Notes under the pieces: generated by a model
The model's database searches: none
Told to the model about the DNA's origin: nothing
Seen by the model: only the letters and a program-made list of their open reading frames with translations
Made by a program: the position numbers and the translations under genes
Assembly: GCF_021390715.1 (NCBI RefSeq)
Contig: NZ_JAJGWT010000008.1
Span: 62,001-126,000 of the forward strand
From: Tenacibaculum piscium
GTDB taxonomy: Bacteria; Bacteroidota; Bacteroidia; Flavobacteriales; Flavobacteriaceae
Direction: 5' to 3'
Length of the DNA: 64,000 bases
In this document: in pieces, positions 52,219-60,812 of the stretch
Numbering within the stretch: the stretch's first letter is position 1
Layout: every line of letters starts with the position of its first letter

Positions 52219-53577
52219 ATGACCAAATATTTAGCCTCCCTTTTATTGATTTTATTCATCGGTTGTAATGAATCAGAAACAATAAAGCGTACTTATTTTG
52301 GCGGTAAAATTATCAATCCAAAAGTTAGTTATATTATCTTGTCAGACAATTATAACTTTAAGGATACCATCTATTTAAAAAAAGATAATAGCTTTTTAGC
52401 AAGTTATAAATCCTTTAAAAAAGGATTGTATAAATTTCAACACGGACCAGAATATCAAGATGTATATCTAGAGCCAAAAGATAGTTTACTCCTGCGTTTA
52501 AATACGTGGGATTTCGATGAATCTTTAGTTTTTAGCGGTATTGATGCTGAACGAAATAATTTATTAATTGAAGCTTTTCTGCAAACCGAACAAGATAATA
52601 AAGATTTTTTATCGCTTTATAACTTGAATCAACAGGAATTTTTATCAGAAATAAAAACGGTTATCAAAAAGAAAGAACAACGCATTGAAGACTATAAAAA
52701 GAATTCAAAAACGTTTTCTAATGATTTTTCAGAGATTTTAAAAATTGCGTTACTCTACCCTATTTACACGAATTTAGAGGAATATGCGATTCGTAATTTC
52801 AATAAAAAAAACCCGCAAAAATTAGTCGATTCTTATTTTGAATATCGCAAAAATACCAACACTAAAAAGGATTCGTTAATTTTTTTCAGTCCTTATTACG
52901 GTTTTGTAGTCGATAAATTTTATAATGATGTCTATCTTGAAAAAGGAAAAACAGCCAATTTTATTGTTGATTTATTAAATAATATTGATGCCAATGTTGG
53001 TTCTGAAGAGATAAAAAACAAATTATTATATCATACAGTAATTCGTCATTTTTTTAACGAACCAAATCAGCAAAATAAAGAACAAGTATTTTTTACGTTC
53101 TTTAAATTGAATTCAAATATTGAACACAAAAAAAATATACAACGTTTAATTAACGATCTTAAATTGTTAAAAACAGGCGATAAATTGCCTGATTTTACGG
53201 TAATAAATGCCTCTGAAGAACAGCAATCTATTTTGAAAATTATAAAAGATAAAAATGCGGTTATTCTATTTAAAGATTACAAATATGAATCGAATGATGC
53301 TGGTTGGCTTTCTTCTCGAACGAATTATCTTATCAAAAATAACCCAAAAGCCACATTTATTGTAATTAATTTATGTGATAAAAAAAATAATTATACCAAA
53401 GATATTGATGTTAAACATCAATATACTTTACCTAAAAAAAGCCCTGTTTATAATTTTTCATCGAGTAACTTTCCAAGGATCGTACTGGTTGATAAAAAGG
53501 GAGTTATAAAAAATGGATACACTAGTTTATCGTCAAACAAGGTGAATAATCAGATAAGCAATTTACAGAAAAAGTAA
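52219..53577 (+). CDS. Thioredoxin-fold lipoprotein of unknown function
   Basis: A 452-residue lipoprotein. I start it at the ATG at 52219, where the signal peptide MTKYLASLLLILFIGC ends in a lipobox (Cys16); the longer frame from a TTG is an upstream run. Residues about 20-115 are a beta-rich DUF4369-like region, a long helical part follows, and residues about 330-450 look like a thioredoxin/AhpC-TSA fold (LKTGDKLPDFTVINASEEQ...PKATFIVINLCD) in which no CxxC is seen, so it is not an active thiol oxidoreductase of the usual kind. A -7 box TATTTTTG (52177-52184) gives a leader of about 30 nt. Confidence 0.72.
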   Translation: MTKYLASLLLILFIGCNESETIKRTYFGGKIINPKVSYIILSDNYNFKDTIYLKKDNSFLASYKSFKKGLYKFQHGPEYQDVYLEPKDSLLLRLNTWDFDESLVFSGIDAERNNLLIEAFLQTEQDNKDFLSLYNLNQQEFLSEIKTVIKKKEQRIEDYKKNSKTFSNDFSEILKIALLYPIYTNLEEYAIRNFNKKNPQKLVDSYFEYRKNTNTKKDSLIFFSPYYGFVVDKFYNDVYLEKGKTANFIVDLLNNIDANVGSEEIKNKLLYHTVIRHFFNEPNQQNKEQVFFTFFKLNSNIEHKKNIQRLINDLKLLKTGDKLPDFTVINASEEQQSILKIIKDKNAVILFKDYKYESNDAGWLSSRTNYLIKNNPKATFIVINLCDKKNNYTKDIDVKHQYTLPKKSPVYNFSSSNFPRIVLVDKKGVIKNGYTSLSSNKVNNQISNLQKK

Positions 53578-53607
53578 ATAAAGCTTTTTAATGTGGTTAA
53601 TTTAATG

Positions 53608-53752
53608 TAAATTTGCAGGATTTTATTTTTCAATCAAAATAAAGTTTAGATTATTAACTACCAGATTATTAGCCATATAATCTATTGTCCAAATTAAGAA
53701 TCCGATTTACAGATACTGGCGTCTGTGAATCTAAAAGAACACAGACGTATAT
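53608..53752 (+). promoter_or_regulatory. Promoter and long leader of the DEAD-box helicase gene
   Basis: TAAATTTG (53608-53615) is a good -7 box. The leader is about 130 nt, long for this genome, with a hairpin (ACAGA...TCTGT, near 53710-53730) and CAGACG just before the start codon. Long leaders are typical of cold-shock and autoregulated RNA helicase genes, which would fit. Confidence 0.5.
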
Positions 53753-55579
53753 ATGTCAACATTTTTAGATTTAGGCTTAAAAGAGCCTATCAACAAAGCA
53801 TTAACAGATTTAGGGTACGAAAAACCAACCGTAATTCAAGAAAAAGCAATTCCTCAGATTATTTCATCTAAGGCTGATTTAAAAGCTTTTGCTCAAACAG
53901 GAACTGGTAAAACAGCCGCTTTTAGTTTACCTATTATTGAACAAATAGATTTTTCTGATAAAAATACACAAGCTATTATTTTATCTCCTACTCGTGAACT
54001 TGCTGTTCAAATAGGAAATAACATTAAAGATTTCGCTAAATACATACCAGAGTTAAAAGTGGTAACCGTATATGGTGGTTCTAATATTGAAGAACAAATG
54101 AGAGGCTTAAAAAGAGGCGCTCAAATTGTTGTTGGAACTCCAGGAAGAACTGTCGATTTAATAAATCGTAGAGCTTTACGTTTAGGAAACGTACAATGGT
54201 TAGTTTTAGATGAAGCTGATGAAATGCTTAATATGGGGTTCAAAGATGAACTTGATAAAGTATTAGAAGCGACTCCTGAAACGAAACAAACTTTATTGTT
54301 CTCAGCAACTTTCCCTAGAGAAGTAGAATCGATTGCTAGAAACTATATGACTAATCCTGTTGAAATTACTTCAGGAGAAAAAAATCAAGGTTCTGATAAC
54401 GTTACTCACGAATACTATGTAGTAAACGAAAGAACTCGTTATCAAGCTTTAAAAAGAATTGCAGATGTAAATACTGATATTTACGCAATTATTTTCTGTA
54501 GAACACGACGTGAAACTCAAGAAGTAGCTAACAACCTTATTAAAGATGGTTATAGTGCTGATGCTTTACATGGTGATTTATCTCAGCAACAACGTGATAG
54601 TGTTATGGGTAAATTCCGTAAGAAAACAATTCAAATTTTAGTTGCAACGGATGTTGCTGCTCGTGGATTGGATGTTACTGAATTAACACACGTAATTAAC
54701 CACAAATTACCAGACCAAATTGAAAACTACAATCACCGTAGTGGTAGAACTGGTAGAGCTGGTAACAAAGGTATCTCTATTGTATTAGTAAATAATAAAG
54801 AAAAAGGTAGATTACGTTCTATTGAGCGTATTATCAAAAAGAAATTTGAAGCTAAAAAAGTACCTACTGGAAAAGAAATTTGCCAGAATCAATTAATGCA
54901 CTTAATTGAAAAGGTAAAAGCTACAGAGGTTAACAACGAACAAATTGAAGAATTTTTACCTAGTATCTACGAAAAATTAGAAGATTTATCTAGAGAAGAA
55001 TTAGTTCAAAAGTTTGTTTCTTTAGAATTCAACAAATTCTTAACCTACTATAACAAATCTGATGACTTAAACGATATCTCTAATAAAGATAGTTCAAGAG
55101 CTAGAGCTAATGATGAGAACATGACGCGTTTCTTTATCAACTTAGGAAGAAAAGACAAGTTAAATCCTGCAACTTTAATCGGATTAATTAACGATCAGAA
55201 AATTGCTGATAAAATTGAAATCGGAGCGATTGATATTTTAGATACTTTTTCTTTCTTTGAAATAGATAAAAACTTTGAAGAGCAAACATTAGAAGCTTTT
55301 AGTTCTAATGGTGCTGATTTTAACGGAAGATCTGTAAACATTGAAATTACCAAATCTAATCGCGGTGGCGGTGGTGGCGGAAGAAAACCTCGTGGTGGTG
55401 GATTCGGCGGAAGAAAACCTCGTAGTGGCGGAAGCGACAGAGCACCTAGAGACAGAGCTCCTAGAAGCAACGGTGGTGATTCAAGAAGACGTAGCGATAG
55501 CGGTTCTTCTTCTCCAAGAAGAAGTAGTGGTGACGGAAATGCTTCTTCAGGTTTTGGAAGAAGACGTAGAAAAGATTAA
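53753..55579 (+). CDS. DEAD-box RNA helicase, DeaD/CsdA-like
   Basis: A 608-residue RNA helicase. All motifs are present: Q-motif region (KPTVIQEKAIPQI), AQTGTGKT, PTRELA, GTPGR, DEADEM, SATF and HRSGRTGRAG. After the helicase core come a linker, a DbpA-type RNA-binding domain (about 455-535, MTRFFINLGRKDKLNPATLIGLIND...) and a glycine-arginine-rich tail (about 536-608, RGGGGGGRKPRGGGFGG... and many R, S, G, D) for non-specific RNA binding. Such enzymes unwind rRNA and mRNA structures, often in the cold. It has the full motif set that the protein at 2124-2735 lacks. Confidence 0.96.
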   Translation: MSTFLDLGLKEPINKALTDLGYEKPTVIQEKAIPQIISSKADLKAFAQTGTGKTAAFSLPIIEQIDFSDKNTQAIILSPTRELAVQIGNNIKDFAKYIPELKVVTVYGGSNIEEQMRGLKRGAQIVVGTPGRTVDLINRRALRLGNVQWLVLDEADEMLNMGFKDELDKVLEATPETKQTLLFSATFPREVESIARNYMTNPVEITSGEKNQGSDNVTHEYYVVNERTRYQALKRIADVNTDIYAIIFCRTRRETQEVANNLIKDGYSADALHGDLSQQQRDSVMGKFRKKTIQILVATDVAARGLDVTELTHVINHKLPDQIENYNHRSGRTGRAGNKGISIVLVNNKEKGRLRSIERIIKKKFEAKKVPTGKEICQNQLMHLIEKVKATEVNNEQIEEFLPSIYEKLEDLSREELVQKFVSLEFNKFLTYYNKSDDLNDISNKDSSRARANDENMTRFFINLGRKDKLNPATLIGLINDQKIADKIEIGAIDILDTFSFFEIDKNFEEQTLEAFSSNGADFNGRSVNIEITKSNRGGGGGGRKPRGGGFGGRKPRSGGSDRAPRDRAPRSNGGDSRRRSDSGSSSPRRSSGDGNASSGFGRRRRKD

Positions 55580-55601
55580 TTATAGAGTATCTATATAGCA
55601 T

Positions 55602-55641
55602 AAAAAAACAGCCTAATTTTCATTAATTAGGCTGTTTTTTT
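55602..55641 (+). terminator. Terminator of the DEAD-box helicase gene
   Basis: Arms AAACAGCCTAATT (55606-55618) and AATTAGGCTGTTT (55625-55637), T-flanked. Confidence 0.85.
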
Positions 55642-55689
55642 GATTTATGAGAGTCTATTTAAATTTCATCTAAAAAAATATAGAAAGGC

Positions 55690-55724
55690 ATAAAAAAACT
55701 CCAGATTTTCATCTGGAGTTTTTA
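55690..55724 (-). terminator. Terminator of the aconitase gene
   Basis: Arms ACTCCAGAT (55699-55707) and ATCTGGAGT (55711-55719) with T's on the minus strand, 22 bp past the aconitase stop. Confidence 0.85.
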
Positions 55725-55745
55725 ATTTATAAAATATAACTTTTG

Positions 55746-58025
55746 TTATGCGTTGTCTTTCGCATTATCTTTTTTGATTAAGTTTAATGCTGAACCTTCA
55801 TTATACCATTCAATTTGTCCTTGATTATAAGTATGATTAACTTTAATCACATCTTTAGAACCATCAGCATGAACAATTTCTATAGTTAATTGTTTTGCTG
55901 GAGCAAATTCATTTAAATCTAAAAAGTTAAAGGTATCATCTTCTTGAATTAAGTCATAATCGGCTTCGTTTGCGAAAGTTAAGCCCAACATTCCTTGTTT
56001 CTTTAAGTTGGTTTCGTGAATACGTGCAAATGATTTTACAATAACAGCGGCAACACCTAAATGACGTGGTTCCATTGCTGCATGTTCTCTTGACGAACCT
56101 TCTCCGTAATTATGATCCCCAACAACAACGGTATATATACCTGCTGCTTTATACTTACGAGCTACATCTGGTACACCACCAAACTCACCAGTTAATTGAT
56201 TTTTGATAAAATTAGTTTTCTTACCAAAAGCATTTACCGCACCAATTAAACAGTTATTTGAAATATTATCTAAATGTCCTCTATAACGCAACCAAGGTCC
56301 TGCCATAGAAATATGGTCTGTTGTACATTTTCCGAATGCTTTTATTAATAATTTGGCACCCGTAATATCATTTCCTATTGGTGTAAAAGGGGTTAATAAT
56401 TCTAAACGCTCTGATGCTGGATTTACTTTGATTTCCACAGTACTTCCATCTTCTTGAGGTGCTAAATATCCATCATCTTTTACTTCAAAACCTTTTGGAG
56501 GTAATTCCCATCCTGTTGGTTCATCAAACATAACTTCTTCTCCATTTTCGTTGATTAATGAATCAGTCATTGGATTAAAGTCTAAACGACCTGCAATTGC
56601 GATAGCAGCTGTTAATTCTGGTGAAGCTACAAAAGCATGTGTATTTGGATTACCATCGGCACGTTTTGCAAAGTTTCTGTTAAATGAGTGTACGATACTA
56701 TTTTTCGGAGCATTTTTAGGATCGCTATATCTTGCCCACTGTCCGATACATGGACCACAAGCATTGGTAAATATTTTAGCGTCTAATTTTTCAAAAATAG
56801 TTAAGATACCATCTCTATCTGCTGTATAGCGTACTTTTTCAGAACCTGGATTAATACCTAATTCTGCTTTCATTTTCAATCCTTTATCTAAAGCTTGTTT
56901 TGCTATTGATGATGCTCTTGATAAATCTTCATACGAAGAGTTGGTACAAGAACCGATTAATCCCCATTCAACTTTTAAAGGCCAATCATTTTTATTAGCA
57001 ATAGCTGTCATATCAGCACCTGCTTTTGTCGATAAGTCTGGTGTAAATGGTCCGTTTAATAAAGGTGTTAATTCTGATAAGTTGATTTCAATTACTTGGT
57101 CAAAATATTGTTCAGGATTTGCATATACTTCTGCATCTCCTGTTAAGTGTTCTTTTACCGCATTGGCAGCATCTGCAACATCGCTTCTATCAGTGGCACG
57201 TAAATAACGCTCCATTGATTCATCGTATCCAAAAGTTGATGTTGTAGCTCCTATTTCAGCTCCCATATTACAGATAGTTCCTTTTCCTGTACATGACATT
57301 CCAATAGCTCCATCTCCAAAATATTCTACAATTGCTCCTGTCCCTCCTTTTGCAGAAACAATACCTGCTACTTTTAAGATAACATCTTTAGGTGCTGTCC
57401 AACCAGATAATTTTCCTGTTAATTTTACACCGATTAATTTTGGAAATTTTAATTCCCAAGGCATTCCTGCCATAACATCTACGGCATCTGCTCCACCAAC
57501 ACCGATAGCGACCATTCCTAGTCCACCTGCATTTACGGTATGAGAATCCGTACCAATCATCATTCCTCCAGGGAATGCATAATTTTCTAAAACTACTTGA
57601 TGAATAATTCCTGCTCCAGGTTTCCAAAAACCGATTCCGTATTTATTAGATACTGATTCTAAGAAATTAAAAACTTCGCTACTTACTTGGTTTGCATGTT
57701 TTAAATCTGTTGATGCTCCTTCTTTGGCTTGTATTAAATGATCACAATGTACTGTTGTAGGTACAGCGACTTGCTTTTTACCTGCTTGCATAAATTGTAA
57801 TAATGCCATTTGTGCGGTTGCATCTTGACATGCGATTCTATCTGGCGCAAAGTTTACGTAATCAACACCTCTTCTAAAAGCGGTTGTTGCTTTACCGTCC
57901 CATAAATGGGTATATAAAATTTTCTCAGCAAGTGTCAGAGGTTTTCCTGTAAGTTCTTTTGCGGCAGTAACACGCGCTTCGAACTTTGCATATACCTCTT
58001 TGATCATGTTAATATCAAAAGCCAT
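55746..58025 (-). CDS. acn: Aconitate hydratase
   Basis: A 759-residue aconitase of the mitochondrial-like (AcnA-superfamily) type, which interconverts citrate and isocitrate in the TCA cycle. The iron-sulfur cluster cysteines are seen in [10 protein letters not shown] (Cys near 361) and [10 protein letters not shown] (about 424 and 427). Other hallmarks: [23 protein letters not shown], and [19 protein letters not shown] of the C-terminal swivel domain (about 655-675). Length matches the family. It has its own promoter (58057-58064) and terminator, so it is monocistronic; other TCA genes are not in the window. Confidence 0.96.
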   Translation of the reverse strand: MAFDINMIKEVYAKFEARVTAAKELTGKPLTLAEKILYTHLWDGKATTAFRRGVDYVNFAPDRIACQDATAQMALLQFMQAGKKQVAVPTTVHCDHLIQAKEGASTDLKHANQVSSEVFNFLESVSNKYGIGFWKPGAGIIHQVVLENYAFPGGMMIGTDSHTVNAGGLGMVAIGVGGADAVDVMAGMPWELKFPKLIGVKLTGKLSGWTAPKDVILKVAGIVSAKGGTGAIVEYFGDGAIGMSCTGKGTICNMGAEIGATTSTFGYDESMERYLRATDRSDVADAANAVKEHLTGDAEVYANPEQYFDQVIEINLSELTPLLNGPFTPDLSTKAGADMTAIANKNDWPLKVEWGLIGSCTNSSYEDLSRASSIAKQALDKGLKMKAELGINPGSEKVRYTADRDGILTIFEKLDAKIFTNACGPCIGQWARYSDPKNAPKNSIVHSFNRNFAKRADGNPNTHAFVASPELTAAIAIAGRLDFNPMTDSLINENGEEVMFDEPTGWELPPKGFEVKDDGYLAPQEDGSTVEIKVNPASERLELLTPFTPIGNDITGAKLLIKAFGKCTTDHISMAGPWLRYRGHLDNISNNCLIGAVNAFGKKTNFIKNQLTGEFGGVPDVARKYKAAGIYTVVVGDHNYGEGSSREHAAMEPRHLGVAAVIVKSFARIHETNLKKQGMLGLTFANEADYDLIQEDDTFNFLDLNEFAPAKQLTIEIVHADGSKDVIKVNHTYNQGQIEWYNEGSALNLIKKDNAKDNA

Positions 58026-58056
58026 ATAATATTATTTTAAGTTAATTTTTGTTATA

Positions 58057-58064
58057 CAAAAGTA
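58057..58064 (-). promoter_or_regulatory. -7 promoter box of the aconitase gene
   Basis: TACTTTTG on the minus strand (CAAAAGTA on the plus strand), 32 bp upstream of the start codon. Confidence 0.5.
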
Positions 58065-58219
58065 CTGTTTTTAACTCACTTTTAAAAGATAAACAAAGAA
58101 CTTGGTTAATTAGTCATTATAAAATAATTAAAATCAGAAAAAAAGATAGATAGATAATAAAATCGTAAATAAATGCTTGTTTTTTATCAAGTTGATAAAT
58201 TTGACACTTCAAATAAAAA

Positions 58220-58256
58220 AGAAACCCTTAAAATAAAAATTATTTTAAGGGTTTTT
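58220..58256 (-). terminator. Terminator downstream of rnpB
   Basis: Long arms AAACCCTTAAAATA (58222-58235) and TATTTTAAGGGTTT (58241-58254), followed on the minus strand by a T-rich tract. It lies about 18 bp past the RNA 3' end. Confidence 0.7.
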
Positions 58257-58272
58257 TATTGAAAAGTAAAAA

Positions 58273-58577
58273 AAGCAGACCGTTAAGCTGGATTCTGTTC
58301 CTTATAAATAAGGCTCTTATCATTTATCTAGTTTTACAATTACTTGTAAAATCAATCTGCCTACCCCTTAGAATCGCGCGAGTAGCGCTCGAGCTCTAAT
58401 GTACATGACATTGCACCGTATAGAGTTTACCTGGTTTCACTACAGCCTTACCTGTACATACTTTCTGCTGCACTTGTCCTCGACTTACGTCGGACGGTTG
58501 CTATCCGCTATACTACTCTTTGGTGTCCAGACTTTCCTACTTATACTAAATATAAGTCGATAAGATTGGTCTGCTTT
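58273..58577 (-). ncRNA. rnpB: RNase P RNA
   Basis: Read on the minus strand this about 305-nt segment carries the universal RNase P RNA landmarks: AGGAAAGTCTGGACACC near the 5' side, GCAGCAGAAAG and the middle GTGAAACC...GGTAAACTC, the GGGGTAGGCAGATT, and the 3' ACAGAATCCAGCTTAACGG. The ends AAAGCAGACC and GGTCTGCTTT pair as helix P1. It is the catalytic RNA that matures tRNA 5' ends. It is followed by a T-run and a further hairpin. I saw no TAnnTTTG box directly upstream, so it may be expressed by another promoter type or by read-through from the small RNA ahead. Confidence 0.95.
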
Positions 58578-58625
58578 ATTTTTTTATTTTGATATTCTTT
58601 TACGTTAAAGATTCTCACTTCTTTC

Positions 58626-58701
58626 ATAAAAAAACCCACTCAATAAATTGAGTGGGAAAATTGCTATGAAAAAGAAAAAGTGTCTAAAACGTCTCTTAGA
58701 C
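58626..58701 (-). ncRNA. Candidate small RNA of about 75 nt
   Basis: On the minus strand a textbook promoter, TTTG (58731-58734), 17 bp, TATATTTG (58706-58713), is followed at about 58700 by a segment with a hairpin GTCTAA/TTAGAC (58682-58687 with 58696-58701) and then a terminator CCCACTCAA/TTGAGTGGG (58635-58643 with 58648-58656) and seven T's. It has no ATG in between, so it does not code for a peptide on this strand. It lies between dnaJ's terminator and rnpB. Alternatively it is the promoter and attenuator of rnpB. No known family comes to mind. Confidence 0.55.
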
Positions 58702-58798
58702 TCTGCAAATATACTTCTTTTTTTAAGATACAAACAAAAAAAAGTAACTATTTAACATTAAATTAACTAAAGAGTAACTTTAAAGAAGATTTTATAAA

Positions 58799-58829
58799 AA
58801 AAGCCTACTCATTTTTGAGTAGGCTTTAT
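58799..58829 (-). terminator. Terminator of dnaJ
   Basis: Arms GCCTACTCA (58803-58811) and TGAGTAGGC (58816-58824) with a T-run on the minus strand. Between it and rnpB lie the small RNA and its promoter; 58026-58219 holds only the aconitase promoter. Confidence 0.85.
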
Positions 58830-58897
58830 AAGGGATTTCCCCATTTTTTCTTGTTTATTTTTATCCTAAAAATTTTTTGATATTTATTTTAAGAAAA

Positions 58898-60031
58898 TTA
58901 AGAAAACATGTCTTTCACTTTTTCAAAAAATGATTTATCTGATTTTTGAGGGTTTGGGCTGAAGTTATCATCTTCTTGCATTTGTTCAAAAAACTTACGT
59001 TGTTCTTTGGTTAACTCTTGCGGAGTCCAAACATTAATATGAATTAGAAAATCTCCAATTCCATAACGTTCTATGCTTGGTAATCCTTTACCTTTTAATC
59101 TTAAAATTTTACCAGATTGCGTTCCTGCTTCAATTTTTATTTTAACTTTTCCAGTTACTGTTTCTACTTCTTTAGAAACCCCTAAAACAGCTTCGGAGAA
59201 ATTAATATATAAATCGTAATGAATATTACTTCCTTCTCTTTTTAAGTTTTCGTGTGGTAATTCTTCAATAACGACTAATAAATCACCTGGAATAGAATTT
59301 TTCCCTGGTGCTTCATTTCCTTTTCCACCAACTTTTAATTGGACTCCTTCGCTAACTCCTTCGGGAATATTTATTGAAACGGTTTCTTCTTTAACAATTA
59401 AACCTTGTGCATCTGCGCCGTTAGGTTTATTATTGATAATTTCACCTGCTCCTTGACACGTATTACAAGTAACAGCTTGTTGCATTCGCCCTAAAATGGT
59501 GTTTGTAACACGCATTTGTTGTCCGCTACCGTTACATGTTGAACATGTTTTATAAGTAACGCCTTCTGCCTGAACTTTTCTACGAACTTTTACTTTCTTT
59601 TCTACTCCTGTTGCGATTTCTTCTAAGGTTAGTTTTACACGAATACGCATATTTGAACCTTTCACTCTAGCTTGTCGTTGATGACCACCGCCACCAAAAC
59701 CACCAAAGCCACCGCCTCCATTTCCAAAAATATCTCCAAACTGATTGAATATGTCATCCATATTCATACCGCCACCGCCGAAACCGCCGCCACCACCTTG
59801 TGGACCATCAAAAGCTGCATGACCATATTGATCGTAACGTGCTTTTTTATTTTCATCACTAAGGATTTCATATGCTTCGGCACATGCTTTAAATTTTTCT
59901 TCCGCACTTTTATCATCAGGATTTTTATCTGGATGATATTTTATTGCCATTTTGCGGTATCCTTTTTTTATTTCAGCTTGTGTTGCTGATTTAGAAATAC
60001 CTAATATTTCGTAATAATCTTGTTTTGCCAT
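58898..60031 (-). CDS. dnaJ: Molecular chaperone DnaJ
   Basis: A 377-residue Hsp40 co-chaperone of DnaK. J domain 1-70 with HPD at 33-35, glycine/phenylalanine-rich region 75-118, then a zinc region and the C-terminal substrate-binding domains (about 200-350). The zinc region has only two CxxCxGxG motifs, CSTCNGSG (163-170) and CNTCQGAG (189-196), instead of the usual four; from memory this form is common in flavobacterial DnaJ. It forms an operon with grpE 96 bp upstream. dnaK is not in the window. Confidence 0.96.
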   Translation of the reverse strand: MAKQDYYEILGISKSATQAEIKKGYRKMAIKYHPDKNPDDKSAEEKFKACAEAYEILSDENKKARYDQYGHAAFDGPQGGGGGFGGGGMNMDDIFNQFGDIFGNGGGGFGGFGGGGHQRQARVKGSNMRIRVKLTLEEIATGVEKKVKVRRKVQAEGVTYKTCSTCNGSGQQMRVTNTILGRMQQAVTCNTCQGAGEIINNKPNGADAQGLIVKEETVSINIPEGVSEGVQLKVGGKGNEAPGKNSIPGDLLVVIEELPHENLKREGSNIHYDLYINFSEAVLGVSKEVETVTGKVKIKIEAGTQSGKILRLKGKGLPSIERYGIGDFLIHINVWTPQELTKEQRKFFEQMQEDDNFSPNPQKSDKSFFEKVKDMFS

Positions 60032-60127
60032 TTCTAGTCTATTCTGTCATATTCAATAATTTGAAGCAATTTTACAGCTTCTCCTACACAAAGCAATTGC
60101 CTTGAAACGCTACTATGACTTATTATT

Positions 60128-60703
60128 TTATGCTTCTGCCACTACTACTTTTGGATGGCGGATAATTTTATCTCCTAATTTGTATCCTTTTTCGATACAA
60201 TCAACTACTTTTCCTTTTAAATCGTCAGAAGGTGCTGGGATTTGAGTAATTGCTTGGTGTACATCGGCATCAAAAGCATCACCTGCTTTTACTTCTATGG
60301 CAGTTAATCCTTTTTGCTGTAACGTTTTTACTAATTTTTGATAAATTAATAATACTCCTTTGCGTAATTCTTCTGCTTCTTTATCGTTATCAATATGTGA
60401 TAAAGCTCTTTCAAAATCATCTAAAATTGGCAGTAAAACTGACATTACTTCTTGTCCTGCTGTTTTAAAAAGTTCCATACGTTCTTTAGAAGTACGTTTT
60501 TTATAATTTTCAAATTCAGCGAATAAACGTAGATATTTATTTTTTTCTGCGTCTAATAACTCTTGAGTTGTTGGTTCTTTTTCAGCTTCTTGCGTTGCTT
60601 CAACCTCTTTATTTTCCTGCGTTTCTTCTTGGTTTGTATCTAACTCCCCTTTATCGATAGCATCTTTTAATGCATCTTCCTTTGTATATTGATCTTTACT
60701 CAT
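60128..60703 (-). CDS. grpE: Nucleotide exchange factor GrpE
   Basis: A 191-residue GrpE, the exchange factor that releases ADP from DnaK. A charged, disordered N-terminus (about 1-50) leads into a long dimerising coiled coil (about 50-110, DAEKNKYLRLFAEFENYKKRTSKERMELFK) and the C-terminal beta domain (about 130-188, DAFDADVHQAITQIPAPSDDLKGKVVDCIEKGYKLGDKIIRHPKVVVA). I take the ATG at 60703, which fits family N-termini (MSKDQYTKED); an ATG ten codons upstream (60733) would add a basic stretch. It is directly upstream of dnaJ. Confidence 0.95.
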   Translation of the reverse strand: MSKDQYTKEDALKDAIDKGELDTNQEETQENKEVEATQEAEKEPTTQELLDAEKNKYLRLFAEFENYKKRTSKERMELFKTAGQEVMSVLLPILDDFERALSHIDNDKEAEELRKGVLLIYQKLVKTLQQKGLTAIEVKAGDAFDADVHQAITQIPAPSDDLKGKVVDCIEKGYKLGDKIIRHPKVVVAEA

Positions 60704-60759
60704 TGTAAATAGTTTCTTTAATTTCTTCAGCATACTTTAATCAATAATATTGCCAATAA

Positions 60760-60791
60760 AAAAATCGTGCCATCTTGACACGATTTTTTTA
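60760..60791. terminator. Terminator of murA
   Basis: Arms AAATCGTG (60762-60769) and CACGATTT (60779-60786) with T-runs in both directions; it separates murA from grpE, so the two groups are independent. Confidence 0.8.
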
Positions 60792-60812
60792 TTTTTATTA
60801 GTTTATTTTTTA

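Noticed and set aside
55195..55470. Minus-strand open frame rich in proline opposite the helicase tail
   Set aside because: It is the antisense of the glycine/arginine-rich coding sequence, without a start context or homology.
58666..58755. Short plus-strand frame MKKKKCLKRLLDSANIL...
   Set aside because: It lies antisense to the candidate small RNA, without a promoter on that strand, and is low-complexity at both ends.
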